Source: Pleomorphomonas sp. NRK KF1
GTDB lineage: Bacteria; Pseudomonadota; Alphaproteobacteria; Rhizobiales; Pleomorphomonadaceae
Length of the DNA: 64,000 nt
Assembly: GCF_023721755.1 (NCBI RefSeq)
Contig: NZ_JAMDLH010000001.1
Span: 1,054,001 to 1,118,000, forward strand
Direction of reading: 5' to 3'
A model generated the notes under the pieces. It saw nothing but the letters and a program-made list of their open reading frames with translations. It searched no databases and was not told where the DNA came from. Both the position numbers and the translations under genes were made by a program. The stretch's first letter is position 1. Every line of letters begins with the position of its first letter. This document shows positions 21,870-30,966 of the stretch, piece by piece.

Positions 21870-21928
21870 GTGGCAGAGACGTTCGCGAAAGGGTTCGCTT
21901 CGAGCGTTCCGAAGAACGCCTCGCGCCC

Positions 21929-22444
21929 TTACAGGCGATAGAGGATCTGGTCGGTCCAGAAGCGCTCCAGCCGCTGCAGCGACTTGTTGAGCACCTTGAA
22001 GTCGTCGCGGTTGATGCCGCCGACCGTCTCGATCGAGATGATGTGGCGATTGTAGAGCTTGCCGACGATATCGGCGATCGCCTGCCCCTTGTCGGTCAGC
22101 TTGACGCGAACCGAACGACGGTCCATGCGGGAACGCTGATGGTGAATGTATCCCATCTCGACCAGCTTCTTGAGATTGTAGGACACATTCGAACCGAGAT
22201 AGTAGCCGCGGGTCCGGAGCTCGCCGGCCGTCAGTTCGCTATCGCCGATGTTGAACAGGAGGAGCGCCTGGACGGCGTTGACGTCGGTGCGGCCCGAACG
22301 GTCGAACTCATCCTTGATGACGTCCAGCAGGCGTCGATGCAGGCGCTCGACGAGACGGAGCGCCTCGAGATAAAGCGGCTGGAGGCCCTGCTCTTCTTCG
22401 GGCTCGTTGGCGTAAAGGTCGTAGGCGCGCTTGGCGTTGGCCAT
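21929..22444 (-). CDS. ldtR: MarR-family transcriptional regulator, LdtR type
   Basis: This 171-residue winged-helix regulator begins MANAKRAYDLYANEPEEEQG and ends LQRLERFWTDQILYRL, both highly conserved in the LdtR family that I recall from Liberibacter and rhizobia. The DNA-binding region is around ELTAGELRTRGYYLGSNVSY with the wing at RSRMDRRSVRVKLT. LdtR controls an L,D-transpeptidase gene and osmotic/envelope tolerance in Liberibacter and Sinorhizobium. Here an L,D-transpeptidase is the next gene downstream, which supports the assignment. ATG 22444 fits the family start; an ORF extension upstream has no support. Confidence 0.88.
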   Translation of the reverse strand: MANAKRAYDLYANEPEEEQGLQPLYLEALRLVERLHRRLLDVIKDEFDRSGRTDVNAVQALLLFNIGDSELTAGELRTRGYYLGSNVSYNLKKLVEMGYIHHQRSRMDRRSVRVKLTDKGQAIADIVGKLYNRHIISIETVGGINRDDFKVLNKSLQRLERFWTDQILYRL

Positions 22445-22746
22445 GGTGGAAAGCCTCTCTGTCGTACTTTTTGGATGCGGCTCTTTGTCCGCCTTGATCA
22501 CGACAGTAGCCGAGAGCTTTGAAAATCGGCTTAAGGGGCAAGCTGAATATAAGTTTAACGCGATTCAAAACCCACCCGAGTCTTCGCTTTGGTAAAGCAG
22601 TACTTTACGACCCCAAAAGGCAAGCGAACCCAGGAATTTCAGCTCGATTCCGCAAAATTCGACCTAGTTTTCATCAATCCGACTCCGCCAGGAAAAGGCA
22701 GTTGAGACGAATTGCCAAATTTTACGTAATAACTCTTTGTTGACCC
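22445..22746. other. Intergenic region upstream of ldtR
   Basis: These 302 bases are more AT-rich than average and should hold the ldtR promoter. I see no ORF, strong hairpin or recognisable operator. A self-regulatory LdtR site is expected but I cannot identify it. Confidence 0.35.
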
Positions 22747-23181
22747 TCACAAACGATCGCGCGTCCGTTCGTAATAAGCCGAGAGCACCGCGTAGAGCAT
22801 CACGGTGCCGATGTGGAAGATCATCAGCGGATAGTTGCGGCCGAACTGAGGATTGTAGGCACCGTAAAGAGCGGTCTCGGTCAGCGCGCTGATCATCCAC
22901 ACCACCGTGCCCCACGATGCGAGCAGCCAGAGGCCGACCGCCGCCACGAGATCGGCAACGGCAAAGAACAGCGTCGCCACGATGACCGGCGAGGATAGCG
23001 TCAGGAAATTGCCGCTCGGAACGCCGAAACCGAGAATCGTCGCCCAGCGCAAAAGGCCGGCGACCAGGAACACCGTCGAAAGGAAGCGGACGTAGATCAC
23101 CAGCGTCAGGCGAGCGTCGAACCTGCTCCACAGGCTGGTTTCGAGCCCCTCGGACTGCCGCGTGTCGCCGTTGCCGCTCAT
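22747..23181 (-). CDS. DUF6163-type inner membrane protein
   Basis: This 144-residue protein has four predicted transmembrane helices (around LTLVIYVRFLSTVFLVAGLL, VIVATLFFAVADLVAAVGLW, the segment with WGTVVWMISALTE, and MIFHIGTVMLYAVLSAY). It resembles the rhizobial DUF6163 family, which I recall as a neighbour of hemB and ldtR. Function is unknown. It shares the intergenic region upstream with the divergent hemB gene, 133 bases away. Confidence 0.72.
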   Translation of the reverse strand: MSGNGDTRQSEGLETSLWSRFDARLTLVIYVRFLSTVFLVAGLLRWATILGFGVPSGNFLTLSSPVIVATLFFAVADLVAAVGLWLLASWGTVVWMISALTETALYGAYNPQFGRNYPLMIFHIGTVMLYAVLSAYYERTRDRL

Positions 23182-23269
23182 CCGATGATCCTTTCAGTCT
23201 GCCCGGCTGCCTCAATTTTGCGCCGGAGTATCGATCAAATCGCGACCCGCGTATAGAGCCACAGGCTGA

Positions 23270-24349
<1,080 letters not shown>

Positions 24350-24350
24350 C

Positions 24351-24887
24351 GTGCGGCCGTCCCGCCTTCTCAAGATCGTCGCAGCCGCCGCCATCGGAGC
24401 GGTCGTCGCGACCGAAGCGTGGTGGCTGGCAAACGGCTATCGCGACGCACGCGCCTGCCTGAACGCCCTGCCCGCTCTCGAGGAACGCGGTGATCTTGTC
24501 GTCGACGGACTGAAGCGTTCAAGCGGCCTCTTCGACGTGGTCGAGATCGGCTACTGGAAGGTCGATGCCGGCGGTGGCCGACCCGGCCGGCTTCGCTGCG
24601 CCTTCGGTGACGGATTGGATGGCGGACGACGCCTTCTGGGAGCCGAAATCGGGGGACAACCGATCGGAGACGCCGGGCTTTATTTTCTTGAGCGTTTCTG
24701 GTTGGGAGATGAGGCGGCTGTCGAGAGCGGCGCCAAGCGCCTCAGGACCGAGGTGCCACCTCTCGTCTTTTTCGCCGCGATGGTCGGACGGCCCCATCCC
24801 TCCCTGATCGGCGCTCTCCTTTGCGCGCTCCTCGGCGTGGCGATGCTTGCGGCCAGGCGGTTCTCGACAAGCCCACGACGAAGCTGA
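24351..24887 (+). CDS. Unknown protein with N- and C-terminal membrane segments
   Basis: I do not recognise this 178-residue protein. It has an N-terminal hydrophobic segment (about 8-27, KIVAAAAIGAVVATEAWWL) that may be a signal anchor. A mixed region of about 120 residues with two cysteines (DARACLNAL and GRLRCAFGDG) follows, then a C-terminal membrane helix (about 150-168, SLIGALLCALLGVAMLAA). The middle part is probably periplasmic. It starts with GTG one base after the hemB stop, so it is almost certainly translated from the hemB transcript. A link to haem supply or membrane insertion is only suggested by position. Confidence 0.6.
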   Translation: MRPSRLLKIVAAAAIGAVVATEAWWLANGYRDARACLNALPALEERGDLVVDGLKRSSGLFDVVEIGYWKVDAGGGRPGRLRCAFGDGLDGGRRLLGAEIGGQPIGDAGLYFLERFWLGDEAAVESGAKRLRTEVPPLVFFAAMVGRPHPSLIGALLCALLGVAMLAARRFSTSPRRS

Positions 24888-25028
24888 CGCCGCCCTTGTC
24901 TCCTCGCCATGCGAGGGATTAGGGTGTCGCCCAAAATGCCGGCCGATGGAGCCGCCGACCCGCAGCGTCGCGTGCCGAGCCGATCGTTGTCATGGCGGGG
25001 AACCCAAGAGGCGATGAGGGAGAGACAG

Positions 25029-26315
25029 ATGACCGAACAGACCCCCGGATTCTCGACGCTTGCCATCCATGCCGGCGCCGCTCCGGACCCGACCACCGGC
25101 GCCCGCATCACCCCCATCTACCAGACGGCCTCCTATGTCTTCGAGGACGTCGATCAGGCGGCCAAGCTGTTCGGCCTCGAAACCTTCGGCAACATCTACG
25201 GTCGTCTCACCAACCCGACGCAAGCGGTGCTGGAAGAGCGCGTCGCTGCACTCGAGGGTGGCGTCGCGGCGCTCGCCGTCGCCTCCGGTCATGCCGCACA
25301 GCTCCTCGTCTTCCACACGCTGCTGCAGCCTGGCGACGAGTTCATAGCCTCCAGGAAGCTCTACGGCGGCTCGATCAACCAGTTCGCCAACGCCTTCAAG
25401 AATTTCGGCTGGAATGTCGTCTGGGCCGACCCGGCCGATCCCTCGTCCTTCGAAAAGGCGGTAACGCCGCGCACAAAGGCGATCTTCATCGAATCGATCG
25501 CCAATCCCGGCGGCATCGTCACCGACATCGCCGCCGTCGCCCACGTGGCGAAGCGGGCCGGCGTGCCGCTCATCGTCGACAACACGCTGGCGACGCCCTA
25601 TCTCTGCCGCCCGATCGAACATGGCGCCGACATCGTCGTCCATTCGCTGACCAAGTTCCTGGCCGGCCACGGCAACTCGCTCGGCGGCATCATCGTCGAT
25701 GCCGGCAACTTCGATTGGTCACGCGAAAACCGCTATCCGATGCTCTGCGAGCCGCGACCCGAGTACAACGGCCTCGTCTTCCACCAGAATTTCGGCAACT
25801 TCGCCTTCGCCGTCGCCTGCCGGGCGCTGGGCCTGCGCGACCTCGGCCCCTGCATTTCGCCCTTCAATGCCTTCCAGATCCTGACCGGCATCGAGACGCT
25901 TCCGTTGCGCATGCAGCGCCACACAGACAATGCCAAGGCGGTGGCCGAGTTCCTGTCCGACCACCCGAAGGTGGCCTGGGTGTCCTATGCCGGCCTGCCG
26001 GGCGACCGCTACCACGGCCTGCAGCAGAAATACGCCCCCAAGGGCGCTGGCGCCGTCTTCACCTTTGGCCTCAAGGGCGGCTATGACGCCGGCGTGACTC
26101 TCGTGAAGAGCGTCGAGCTGTTCTCCCACCTCGCCAACGTCGGCGACACCCGTTCGCTGGTCATCCACCCCGCCTCGACCACCCACAAGCAACTGACCGA
26201 TGCCCAGAAGGTGGCGGCCGGCGCCGGACCGGACGTGGTGCGGCTGTCGATCGGCATCGAGGACGTCGCCGACATCATCGCCGACCTGGATCAGGCGCTC
26301 GCGCGCATCGACTGA
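25029..26315 (+). CDS. metY: O-acetylhomoserine aminocarboxypropyltransferase (sulfhydrylase)
   Basis: This 428-residue PLP enzyme forms homocysteine (or methionine) from O-acetylhomoserine and sulfide (or methanethiol). Typical features are the opening FSTLAIHAGAAPDPTTGAR, then TPIYQTASYVFED and NIYGRLTNPTQAVLEERVA. The PLP lysine is in VHSLTKFLAGHG, and SLVIHPASTTHKQL lies near the C-terminus. ATG 25029 has GAGGGAGAG upstream; the open frame before it is not supported. A short perfect hairpin (CCTCGC-CAT-GCGAGG at 24902-24916) lies in the leader, but I could not match a SAM riboswitch. Confidence 0.93.
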   Translation: MTEQTPGFSTLAIHAGAAPDPTTGARITPIYQTASYVFEDVDQAAKLFGLETFGNIYGRLTNPTQAVLEERVAALEGGVAALAVASGHAAQLLVFHTLLQPGDEFIASRKLYGGSINQFANAFKNFGWNVVWADPADPSSFEKAVTPRTKAIFIESIANPGGIVTDIAAVAHVAKRAGVPLIVDNTLATPYLCRPIEHGADIVVHSLTKFLAGHGNSLGGIIVDAGNFDWSRENRYPMLCEPRPEYNGLVFHQNFGNFAFAVACRALGLRDLGPCISPFNAFQILTGIETLPLRMQRHTDNAKAVAEFLSDHPKVAWVSYAGLPGDRYHGLQQKYAPKGAGAVFTFGLKGGYDAGVTLVKSVELFSHLANVGDTRSLVIHPASTTHKQLTDAQKVAAGAGPDVVRLSIGIEDVADIIADLDQALARID

Positions 26316-26467
26316 CGTCTGCCTCCGGCGGGATTGACCTCCCACCGGCACCATTATTGGCGACAGAATGCCGGACCCGATCCAACGTCGGGCTGTTGCA
26401 TTGGTTGATTCTTGGATCGGCATTCGATCGAACGCCGATTTTGCTCCACTGAACGGCGGAGGCGCAT

Positions 26468-26680
26468 GTGTCTTCAAGTCTCAGGAAGCTGATCGGCACC
26501 GTCATCCTGGTGATCACCGTGCCGGTCTACGCCCTCATCGCCATGGTCATCGCCGTGGCGGTGCTCCCCGGCGCGAACGTCTGGTGGCAGCTGGTCTACT
26601 ATCTGGTGGCTGGCTTGCTATGGGTTCCGCCTGCCGGCGGCCTTATCGTCTGGATGGCCAAGGCGGATCGCCACGTCTAG
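26468..26680 (+). CDS. DUF2842 small membrane protein
   Basis: This 70-residue protein has two transmembrane helices (about 8-32 and 40-62) and the conserved pattern LRKLIGTVILVITVPVYALI, WWQLVYYLVAGLLWVPPAG, then a basic end. It fits DUF2842, a family of alphaproteobacterial membrane proteins of unknown role. The start is GTG with CGGAGG 6 bases upstream; an overlapping ATG two bases earlier is out of frame. Its stop codon forms the first bases of a palindromic repeat element. Confidence 0.82.
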   Translation: MSSSLRKLIGTVILVITVPVYALIAMVIAVAVLPGANVWWQLVYYLVAGLLWVPPAGGLIVWMAKADRHV

Positions 26681-26783
26681 AGCTTTTCCAATGAACTCGG
26701 GTTCGCCGGAAAAGCTCTATTTCCTTGTTAAGACGCAGTTCCGGACGCAAAACCGGTACCCACTTTTGCTGGAACTGCTCTAG
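26678..26783. repeat. Rhizobial-type palindromic intergenic repeat
   Basis: AGAGCTTTTCC (26679-26689) and GGAAAAGCTCT (26708-26718) form an 11-base inverted repeat. A second pair, GCAGTTCC (26735-26742) and GGAACTGC (26771-26778), encloses ACCGGTACCCACTTTTGCT. This two-palindrome layout with the phrase GG(T)ACCCACTTTTG is a dispersed element I recall from many Hyphomicrobiales genomes. It may stabilise the 3' end of the DUF2842 mRNA. Confidence 0.7.
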
Positions 26784-27173
26784 CTTTCCCCGAATGAGAT
26801 CAGCTTGCAAGCTGGTCCAAAGGGGGACGGCGTTTGCTCAAGTTCGAGCGCATCCCGACACTCAACGCGACAATGCTGACGAGCCCCGGCGCCGCCCCGA
26901 GGTGAGCGCCCTCGTCCATTCCCGATTGGCGACGGTGGATCCGTCAACATCCATATTTGCAACTCACTCGCATTTGCATTAATCCGTATGACCGAAAAGT
27001 GGATTTCCTAAATCAGGAAATCCGAACACCCATGGATTGCCTGAGCGCCGCTCCGCCGAGTTGCCGAAAACCACCACTGCCGACCGACCGATAAGCCCGC
27101 AGTACGACTGTCCCTGTCTCGCCCTGTTTATGGACGCGAGCAAGGAGCACTGCGTTTTCCAGAAGGAGCAAGA
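26784..27173. other. Upstream region of the metallophore ABC transporter
   Basis: These 390 bases hold no credible ORF. At 26956-26980 the segment TTTGCAACTCACTCGCATTT followed by GCATT has partly symmetrical TTGCAA/TTTGCA ends and resembles iron-responsive operators. A perfect hairpin GGATTTCCT-AAATC-AGGAAATCC lies at 27001-27023. I searched by eye for a cobalamin riboswitch and did not find its conserved boxes. Confidence 0.45.
26956..26980. promoter_or_regulatory. Possible iron-responsive operator
   Basis: The segment TTGCAACTCACTCGCATTTG is AT-flanked with imperfect dyad symmetry (GCAA...TTGC) and lies about 200 bases before a FecB-like transport operon. It resembles Fur-type boxes only loosely, and I cannot tell Fur, Irr and RirA sites apart by eye. 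Low confidence. Confidence 0.25.
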
Positions 27174-28199
27174 ATGACCACGCACACCTCCGCCTTGATT
27201 GCCGCCGGACTTCTGGCCCTTGCCGGTGCCCTGCCCACCAAGGCGTTGGCCGAGCCGACGAGTTATCCGCTGACCATCGACAACTGTGGGCGGACCGTCA
27301 CCTACGCGAAGGCGCCGCAGCGCGCCGTGGGACTTGGTCAGAACAGCGCGGAAATCATGCTGGCCCTTGGCCTGGAGGAGCGGATGGTCGGCACCGCGTT
27401 CTGGCCGAGCAAGGTTCTCGACGAGTTCGCTGAGGCCAACGCCAAGGTGAAGCTTCTGTCCACCGAGTTTCCCAGCTTCGAGTCCGTTCTCGCCGAACGG
27501 CCGGACTTCGTCGCGGCGGCCTTGCCCAGCCTCGTCGGGCCCAACAGCAAGGTGGCCAAGCGCGACGACTTCGAGAATCTGGGGATCGCGACCTATCTGT
27601 CGCCCAGCACCTGCCTCGACGCATCCGGCGCCAAGGACGTCTACGGCAGCCGTGCCACCCTCTGGACCTCGGAGCTGCTCTACAAGGAGATCGATGAGCT
27701 CTCGCGCATCTTCGACGTCGCCGACCGCGGCCAGAAGCTCATCGCCGACTTCAAGGCACGTGAAGCCGAACTGCGGGCCAAGGTGTCGACGGGCGAGCGC
27801 AAGCTCAAGTATCTGTTCTGGTTTTCAAGTCCGACTCCGTCGGCCGATGCCTATCTCGGCGGCAAGAACGGCGCTTCGGGCTTCATCGCCAACCTGCTCG
27901 GCGGCGCCAACGCCCTCGATACGGAAGCGGAGTGGCCGACCCTCGGCTGGGAAGCCATCATTGCCGCAGATCCCGATGTCATCGTCATCGCCAGCCTCGA
28001 CCGCAATCGCTGGGAACTCGACAAGCCGGAAGCGAAGATCAAGTTCCTGACGACCGACCCCGCCGTCAGCCAGATGCGCGCGGTTCGCGACAAGGCGATC
28101 GTCGTCATGGACGGTCAGGCCATGAATCCCACCCTCCGCACCGTTTATGGCGCGGAAGAAGTGGCCGCCCAGCTCAGAAGCCTTGGCTACCTGAAGTGA
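27174..28199 (+). CDS. Periplasmic metallophore-binding protein of an ABC importer (FecB/BtuF-like)
   Basis: This 341-residue protein has a Sec signal peptide (about 1-26, ALIAAGLLALAGALPTKALA). A helical-backbone (type III) binding fold follows: APQRAVGLGQNSAEIMLALG, a PDFVAA segment, and the C-terminal lobe with WPTLGWEAIIAADPDVIVIA. It should deliver a ferric siderophore, haem or a corrinoid to the permease encoded next. AAGGAG lies 6 bases before the ATG. The stop overlaps the GTG of the permease gene, so the operon is tightly coupled. No TonB-dependent receptor is nearby, so the ligand cannot be named. Confidence 0.88.
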   Translation: MTTHTSALIAAGLLALAGALPTKALAEPTSYPLTIDNCGRTVTYAKAPQRAVGLGQNSAEIMLALGLEERMVGTAFWPSKVLDEFAEANAKVKLLSTEFPSFESVLAERPDFVAAALPSLVGPNSKVAKRDDFENLGIATYLSPSTCLDASGAKDVYGSRATLWTSELLYKEIDELSRIFDVADRGQKLIADFKAREAELRAKVSTGERKLKYLFWFSSPTPSADAYLGGKNGASGFIANLLGGANALDTEAEWPTLGWEAIIAADPDVIVIASLDRNRWELDKPEAKIKFLTTDPAVSQMRAVRDKAIVVMDGQAMNPTLRTVYGAEEVAAQLRSLGYLK

Positions 28200-29236
28200 T
28201 CCCAGCGAGATCCGCCGTCTGGCGTATCGGCCTGGTTGCCACCACCATCCTGGTATCGCTCTCGGTGGTCGTGCTGGTCATCGGCTTCAGCGTGGGGGTC
28301 GGCGACCTGCCGATCCCCCTTTCTACGACATTCAGTGCCTTGACCAATAGACTCGGATGGACGGCGATCGAACTCGAGCCCATCCACGAGGCGGTGATCT
28401 GGGACTATCGCCTCAGCAGGTCTCTGGTGGCGGCCTTCTGCGGCGCCGGCCTGGCGCTGTCGGGAGCGATCATGCAATCGCTTCTTCGCAATCCCCTGGC
28501 CGAGCCCTATGTACTCGGCATCTCGGCCGGCGCCTCGACCGGCGCGGTGGCCATCTTCATCCTGGGCATCGGCACCGGGGCCGTTTCGCTGTCCGTCGGC
28601 GCCTTCGCCGGTGCATTCGGGGCCTTTCTGTTCGTCGCCCTCCTGTCCAACGGTACGCGCGGCGGCGCCGACAGGACCATTCTCGCCGGCGTGGCGGCGT
28701 CGCAGCTCTTCAACGCCGCCACCTCCTACATCGTGACCACTTCGGGCAACGCCCAGCAGGCGCGCGATGTGATGTTCTGGCTGCTCGGCAGCTTTGGCGG
28801 GGTCCGGTGGCCGGAGCTCGCCCTGGTCGCCTCTGTCATCGGGTTCGGGCTCGTCGCCTGCCTGATCTATGCCCGCAATCTCGATGCCTTCGCCTTCGGT
28901 GACGAAGCCGCCGCCGCTCTGGGGCTCAACGTCGGCGGGGTGAGACTGCAGCTCTTTGCGCTCACCGCTCTGATGACCGCGACGATCGTCAGCATGGTCG
29001 GATCGATCGGCTTCGTCGGCCTCGTCGTGCCGCACGCGGTTCGCTTTTTCATGGGACCGCTCCACATCCGACTGCTGCCCGCCTCTGCGGTCGCCGGCGC
29101 CGTCTTCATGGTTCTCGCCGACATTGCCTCACGGCTGCTGGTCCCGGGCCAGACGCTGCCGGTCGGCGTCGTCACGGCGCTCGTTGGCGTTCCGTTCTTC
29201 TCGGCCATCCTCTACCGGTTCAGGAGTCCGTCATGA
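28196..29236 (+). CDS. FecCD-family permease of the metallophore ABC importer
   Basis: This 346-residue permease should have about ten transmembrane helices. Family signatures are RSLVAAFCGAGLALSGAIMQ, then LLRNPLAEPYVLGISAGA, and near the end FVGLVVPHAVR. One gene provides the permease, so it probably acts as a homodimer. The GTG start at 28196 overlaps the stop of the binding-protein gene (GTGA), which explains why no separate ribosome site is needed. The stop overlaps the ATPase ATG by four bases (ATGA). Confidence 0.92.
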   Translation: MIPARSAVWRIGLVATTILVSLSVVVLVIGFSVGVGDLPIPLSTTFSALTNRLGWTAIELEPIHEAVIWDYRLSRSLVAAFCGAGLALSGAIMQSLLRNPLAEPYVLGISAGASTGAVAIFILGIGTGAVSLSVGAFAGAFGAFLFVALLSNGTRGGADRTILAGVAASQLFNAATSYIVTTSGNAQQARDVMFWLLGSFGGVRWPELALVASVIGFGLVACLIYARNLDAFAFGDEAAAALGLNVGGVRLQLFALTALMTATIVSMVGSIGFVGLVVPHAVRFFMGPLHIRLLPASAVAGAVFMVLADIASRLLVPGQTLPVGVVTALVGVPFFSAILYRFRSPS

Positions 29237-29994
29237 GCGTTTCCGCCGAGGGAATCACCTGGAAGATCGGCAGGCGCGCCATTGTCGACGACGTCTCGAT
29301 CGACGTGCGTCCCGGGGAAACGCTGGGCCTGCTCGGCCCCAATGGCTCCGGAAAGACCTCGTTGCTCCGCCTGCTCGCCGGCCTCAGACAACCGCACGCC
29401 GGCCGGATCACCATCGGAGGCATGGACCTCCGAACGACCGAGCGTCGAATCATCGCCAAGCGAGTGGCGTTTGTCGAACAGCACGCGGCAACCAACGCCA
29501 GCCTCAAGGTGATCGACGTGGTCAAGCTGGGGCGCTTTCCCCATCGATCATTGTTCTCCAGCTGGTCGACGGAAGACCAGACTGCCGTCGAGGCCGCGCT
29601 CGAGAAAACGGGAATCGCCGGCATGCGCGACGCGCTCTGGCAGACTCTCTCGGGCGGAGAAAAGCAGCGTGTCCACATCGCGCGGGCGCTGGCTCAAACG
29701 CCGACTGAGCTTTTTCTCGACGAGCCGACCAACCATCTGGATGTTCACCACCAGATCAGCCTGCTCCGTCTCGTCAGCAAGCTTCCTGTGACCAGCATCA
29801 TCGCGCTCCACGACCTCAATCACGCCGCCATGTTCTGCGACCGGCTGATCGTCATGAAGGCCGGCAAGATCGCCACGGCGGGCAGCCCGGAGGAAGTGCT
29901 GACCGAGAAGCTTCTGCGCGAGGTTTTCTCCGTCGAGGCTCGTATCGAGCCGTCGCGTCATCACGCGCGCCTCCATGTTCACTACCTTCTCTAG
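29233..29994 (+). CDS. ATP-binding subunit of the metallophore ABC importer (FecE-like)
   Basis: This 253-residue ATPase has Walker A GPNGSGKTS (about 36-44), a Q-loop around AFVEQHAA, the signature LSGGEKQRVHIARAL, and Walker B ELFLDEPTNHLD followed by the H-loop ALHDLNHA. This is the usual set for siderophore, haem and B12 importers. It completes the three-gene transporter. The DMT-family gene begins about 21 bases later and may belong to the same transcript. Confidence 0.94.
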   Translation: MSVSAEGITWKIGRRAIVDDVSIDVRPGETLGLLGPNGSGKTSLLRLLAGLRQPHAGRITIGGMDLRTTERRIIAKRVAFVEQHAATNASLKVIDVVKLGRFPHRSLFSSWSTEDQTAVEAALEKTGIAGMRDALWQTLSGGEKQRVHIARALAQTPTELFLDEPTNHLDVHHQISLLRLVSKLPVTSIIALHDLNHAAMFCDRLIVMKAGKIATAGSPEEVLTEKLLREVFSVEARIEPSRHHARLHVHYLL

Positions 29995-30015
29995 AGTCGC
30001 AAGGAAGAGCGTTTG

Positions 30016-30939
30016 ATGACGCCGGCCACATCCGATGACCGCCCCGCCTTCTTCGACAGCGTGGTGGGAGGCATCACGCTTCGCCTTCTGGCGACGTTCC
30101 TCTTCGCAGCGATGAGCCTTTCGGTTCGCCTTGCGGCAATCGAGGCCCCGGTGGGCCAGATCATGTTTTGGCGTTCGGCCGTGGCTCTCGGACCGATCCT
30201 GCTTTACCTCTGGTGGCGTGGCGACCTGCCGCATGGACTGAGAACGCGGCGTCCCATGGGCCATCTCAAGCGCAGCACGCTCGGCGCCGCCGCCATGTTC
30301 CTCTCGTTCCTGTCGCTTGCTTACTTGCCACTCTCACTGGCGACAGCTCTTTCCTTTCTGGCCCCGCTGATCACCATTCCGGCCGCCGTCGTGTTTCTGC
30401 GCGAACGCCCCGGCGCGTTGATCCTGTGGGCCACTGTCGCCGGCTTTCTCGGTGTCATCGTGATGCTGGTGCCGGCCTTCACCCAGCCCGAGTCGGCATT
30501 GGGAACGCTGCTCGGCGTCGGAGCCGGCGTCCTCTGCGCCCTGACCACGGCTTTCGCCAAGATCGAGATCAAGAAGCTGACGGAGACCGAGACACCGGCG
30601 GCGATCGCCTTTTACTTCGCGGTGGTGTCAGCGCTCGCCGGCCTCATCAGCCTGCCGCTCGGCTGGGCGGAAACCTCGCCCACCGGCTTGGCGGCCCTGG
30701 TCGCGTCCGGGATCCTGGGCGGACTGGCTCACATCGCCATGACAGAAGCAATCGCCCGGGCGCCGGCATCGACGCTGGCGCCCTTCGAATACACCGCCAT
30801 GATATGGGCCTTGCTGTTCGACCTTGTGGTGTTCGCGTCGGTCCCCGATACCTTCGGTATCGTCGGCGCACTCACCATCGTGGCGGCGGCAGTGATGGTC
30901 GGATTGTGGAAGGCGCCGGCACCGGCTCGCCAGACATAA
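30016..30939 (+). CDS. EamA/DMT-family transporter
   Basis: This 307-residue protein has ten predicted transmembrane helices in two EamA halves. The first half includes FAAMSLSVRLAAIEAPVGQI, and the second ends ATIMVAAAVMVG-like (ALTIVAAAVMVGLWKAP). Such proteins usually export metabolites or take up nucleosides, vitamins or cofactors. A metallophore-export role is conceivable from its position directly after the importer but has no sequence support. The in-frame TTG just before ATG 30016 is not needed; AAGGA lies about 9 bases upstream of the ATG. It is convergent with the Wzz-like gene. Confidence 0.85.
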   Translation: MTPATSDDRPAFFDSVVGGITLRLLATFLFAAMSLSVRLAAIEAPVGQIMFWRSAVALGPILLYLWWRGDLPHGLRTRRPMGHLKRSTLGAAAMFLSFLSLAYLPLSLATALSFLAPLITIPAAVVFLRERPGALILWATVAGFLGVIVMLVPAFTQPESALGTLLGVGAGVLCALTTAFAKIEIKKLTETETPAAIAFYFAVVSALAGLISLPLGWAETSPTGLAALVASGILGGLAHIAMTEAIARAPASTLAPFEYTAMIWALLFDLVVFASVPDTFGIVGALTIVAAAVMVGLWKAPAPARQT

Positions 30940-30966
30940 GCTTTCTGCTCTCTTCGGAGAGGACGC

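Larger units (their letters stand above)
21246..21928. other. Long regulatory intergenic region between ldtR and the L,D-transpeptidase gene
   Basis: These 683 bases have no credible ORF. From right to left they hold the ldtR terminator (21833-21869), a plus-strand promoter-like pair overlapped by a dyad (21740-21776), and a perfect TTAA-N7-TTAA box (21649-21663, followed by C). The transpeptidase promoter must also lie here. The unusual length for such a compact genome suggests complex control or a small RNA. Confidence 0.5.

Noticed and set aside
24888-25028. SAM riboswitch before the O-acetylhomoserine sulfhydrylase gene
   Set aside because: Expected in this class for some met genes, but I could not find the SAM-II conserved core. 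Only a short CCTCGC hairpin is present.
26784-27173. Cobalamin riboswitch before the BtuF/FecB-like gene
   Set aside because: The conserved B12-box core and GCCACTG-type boxes are absent.
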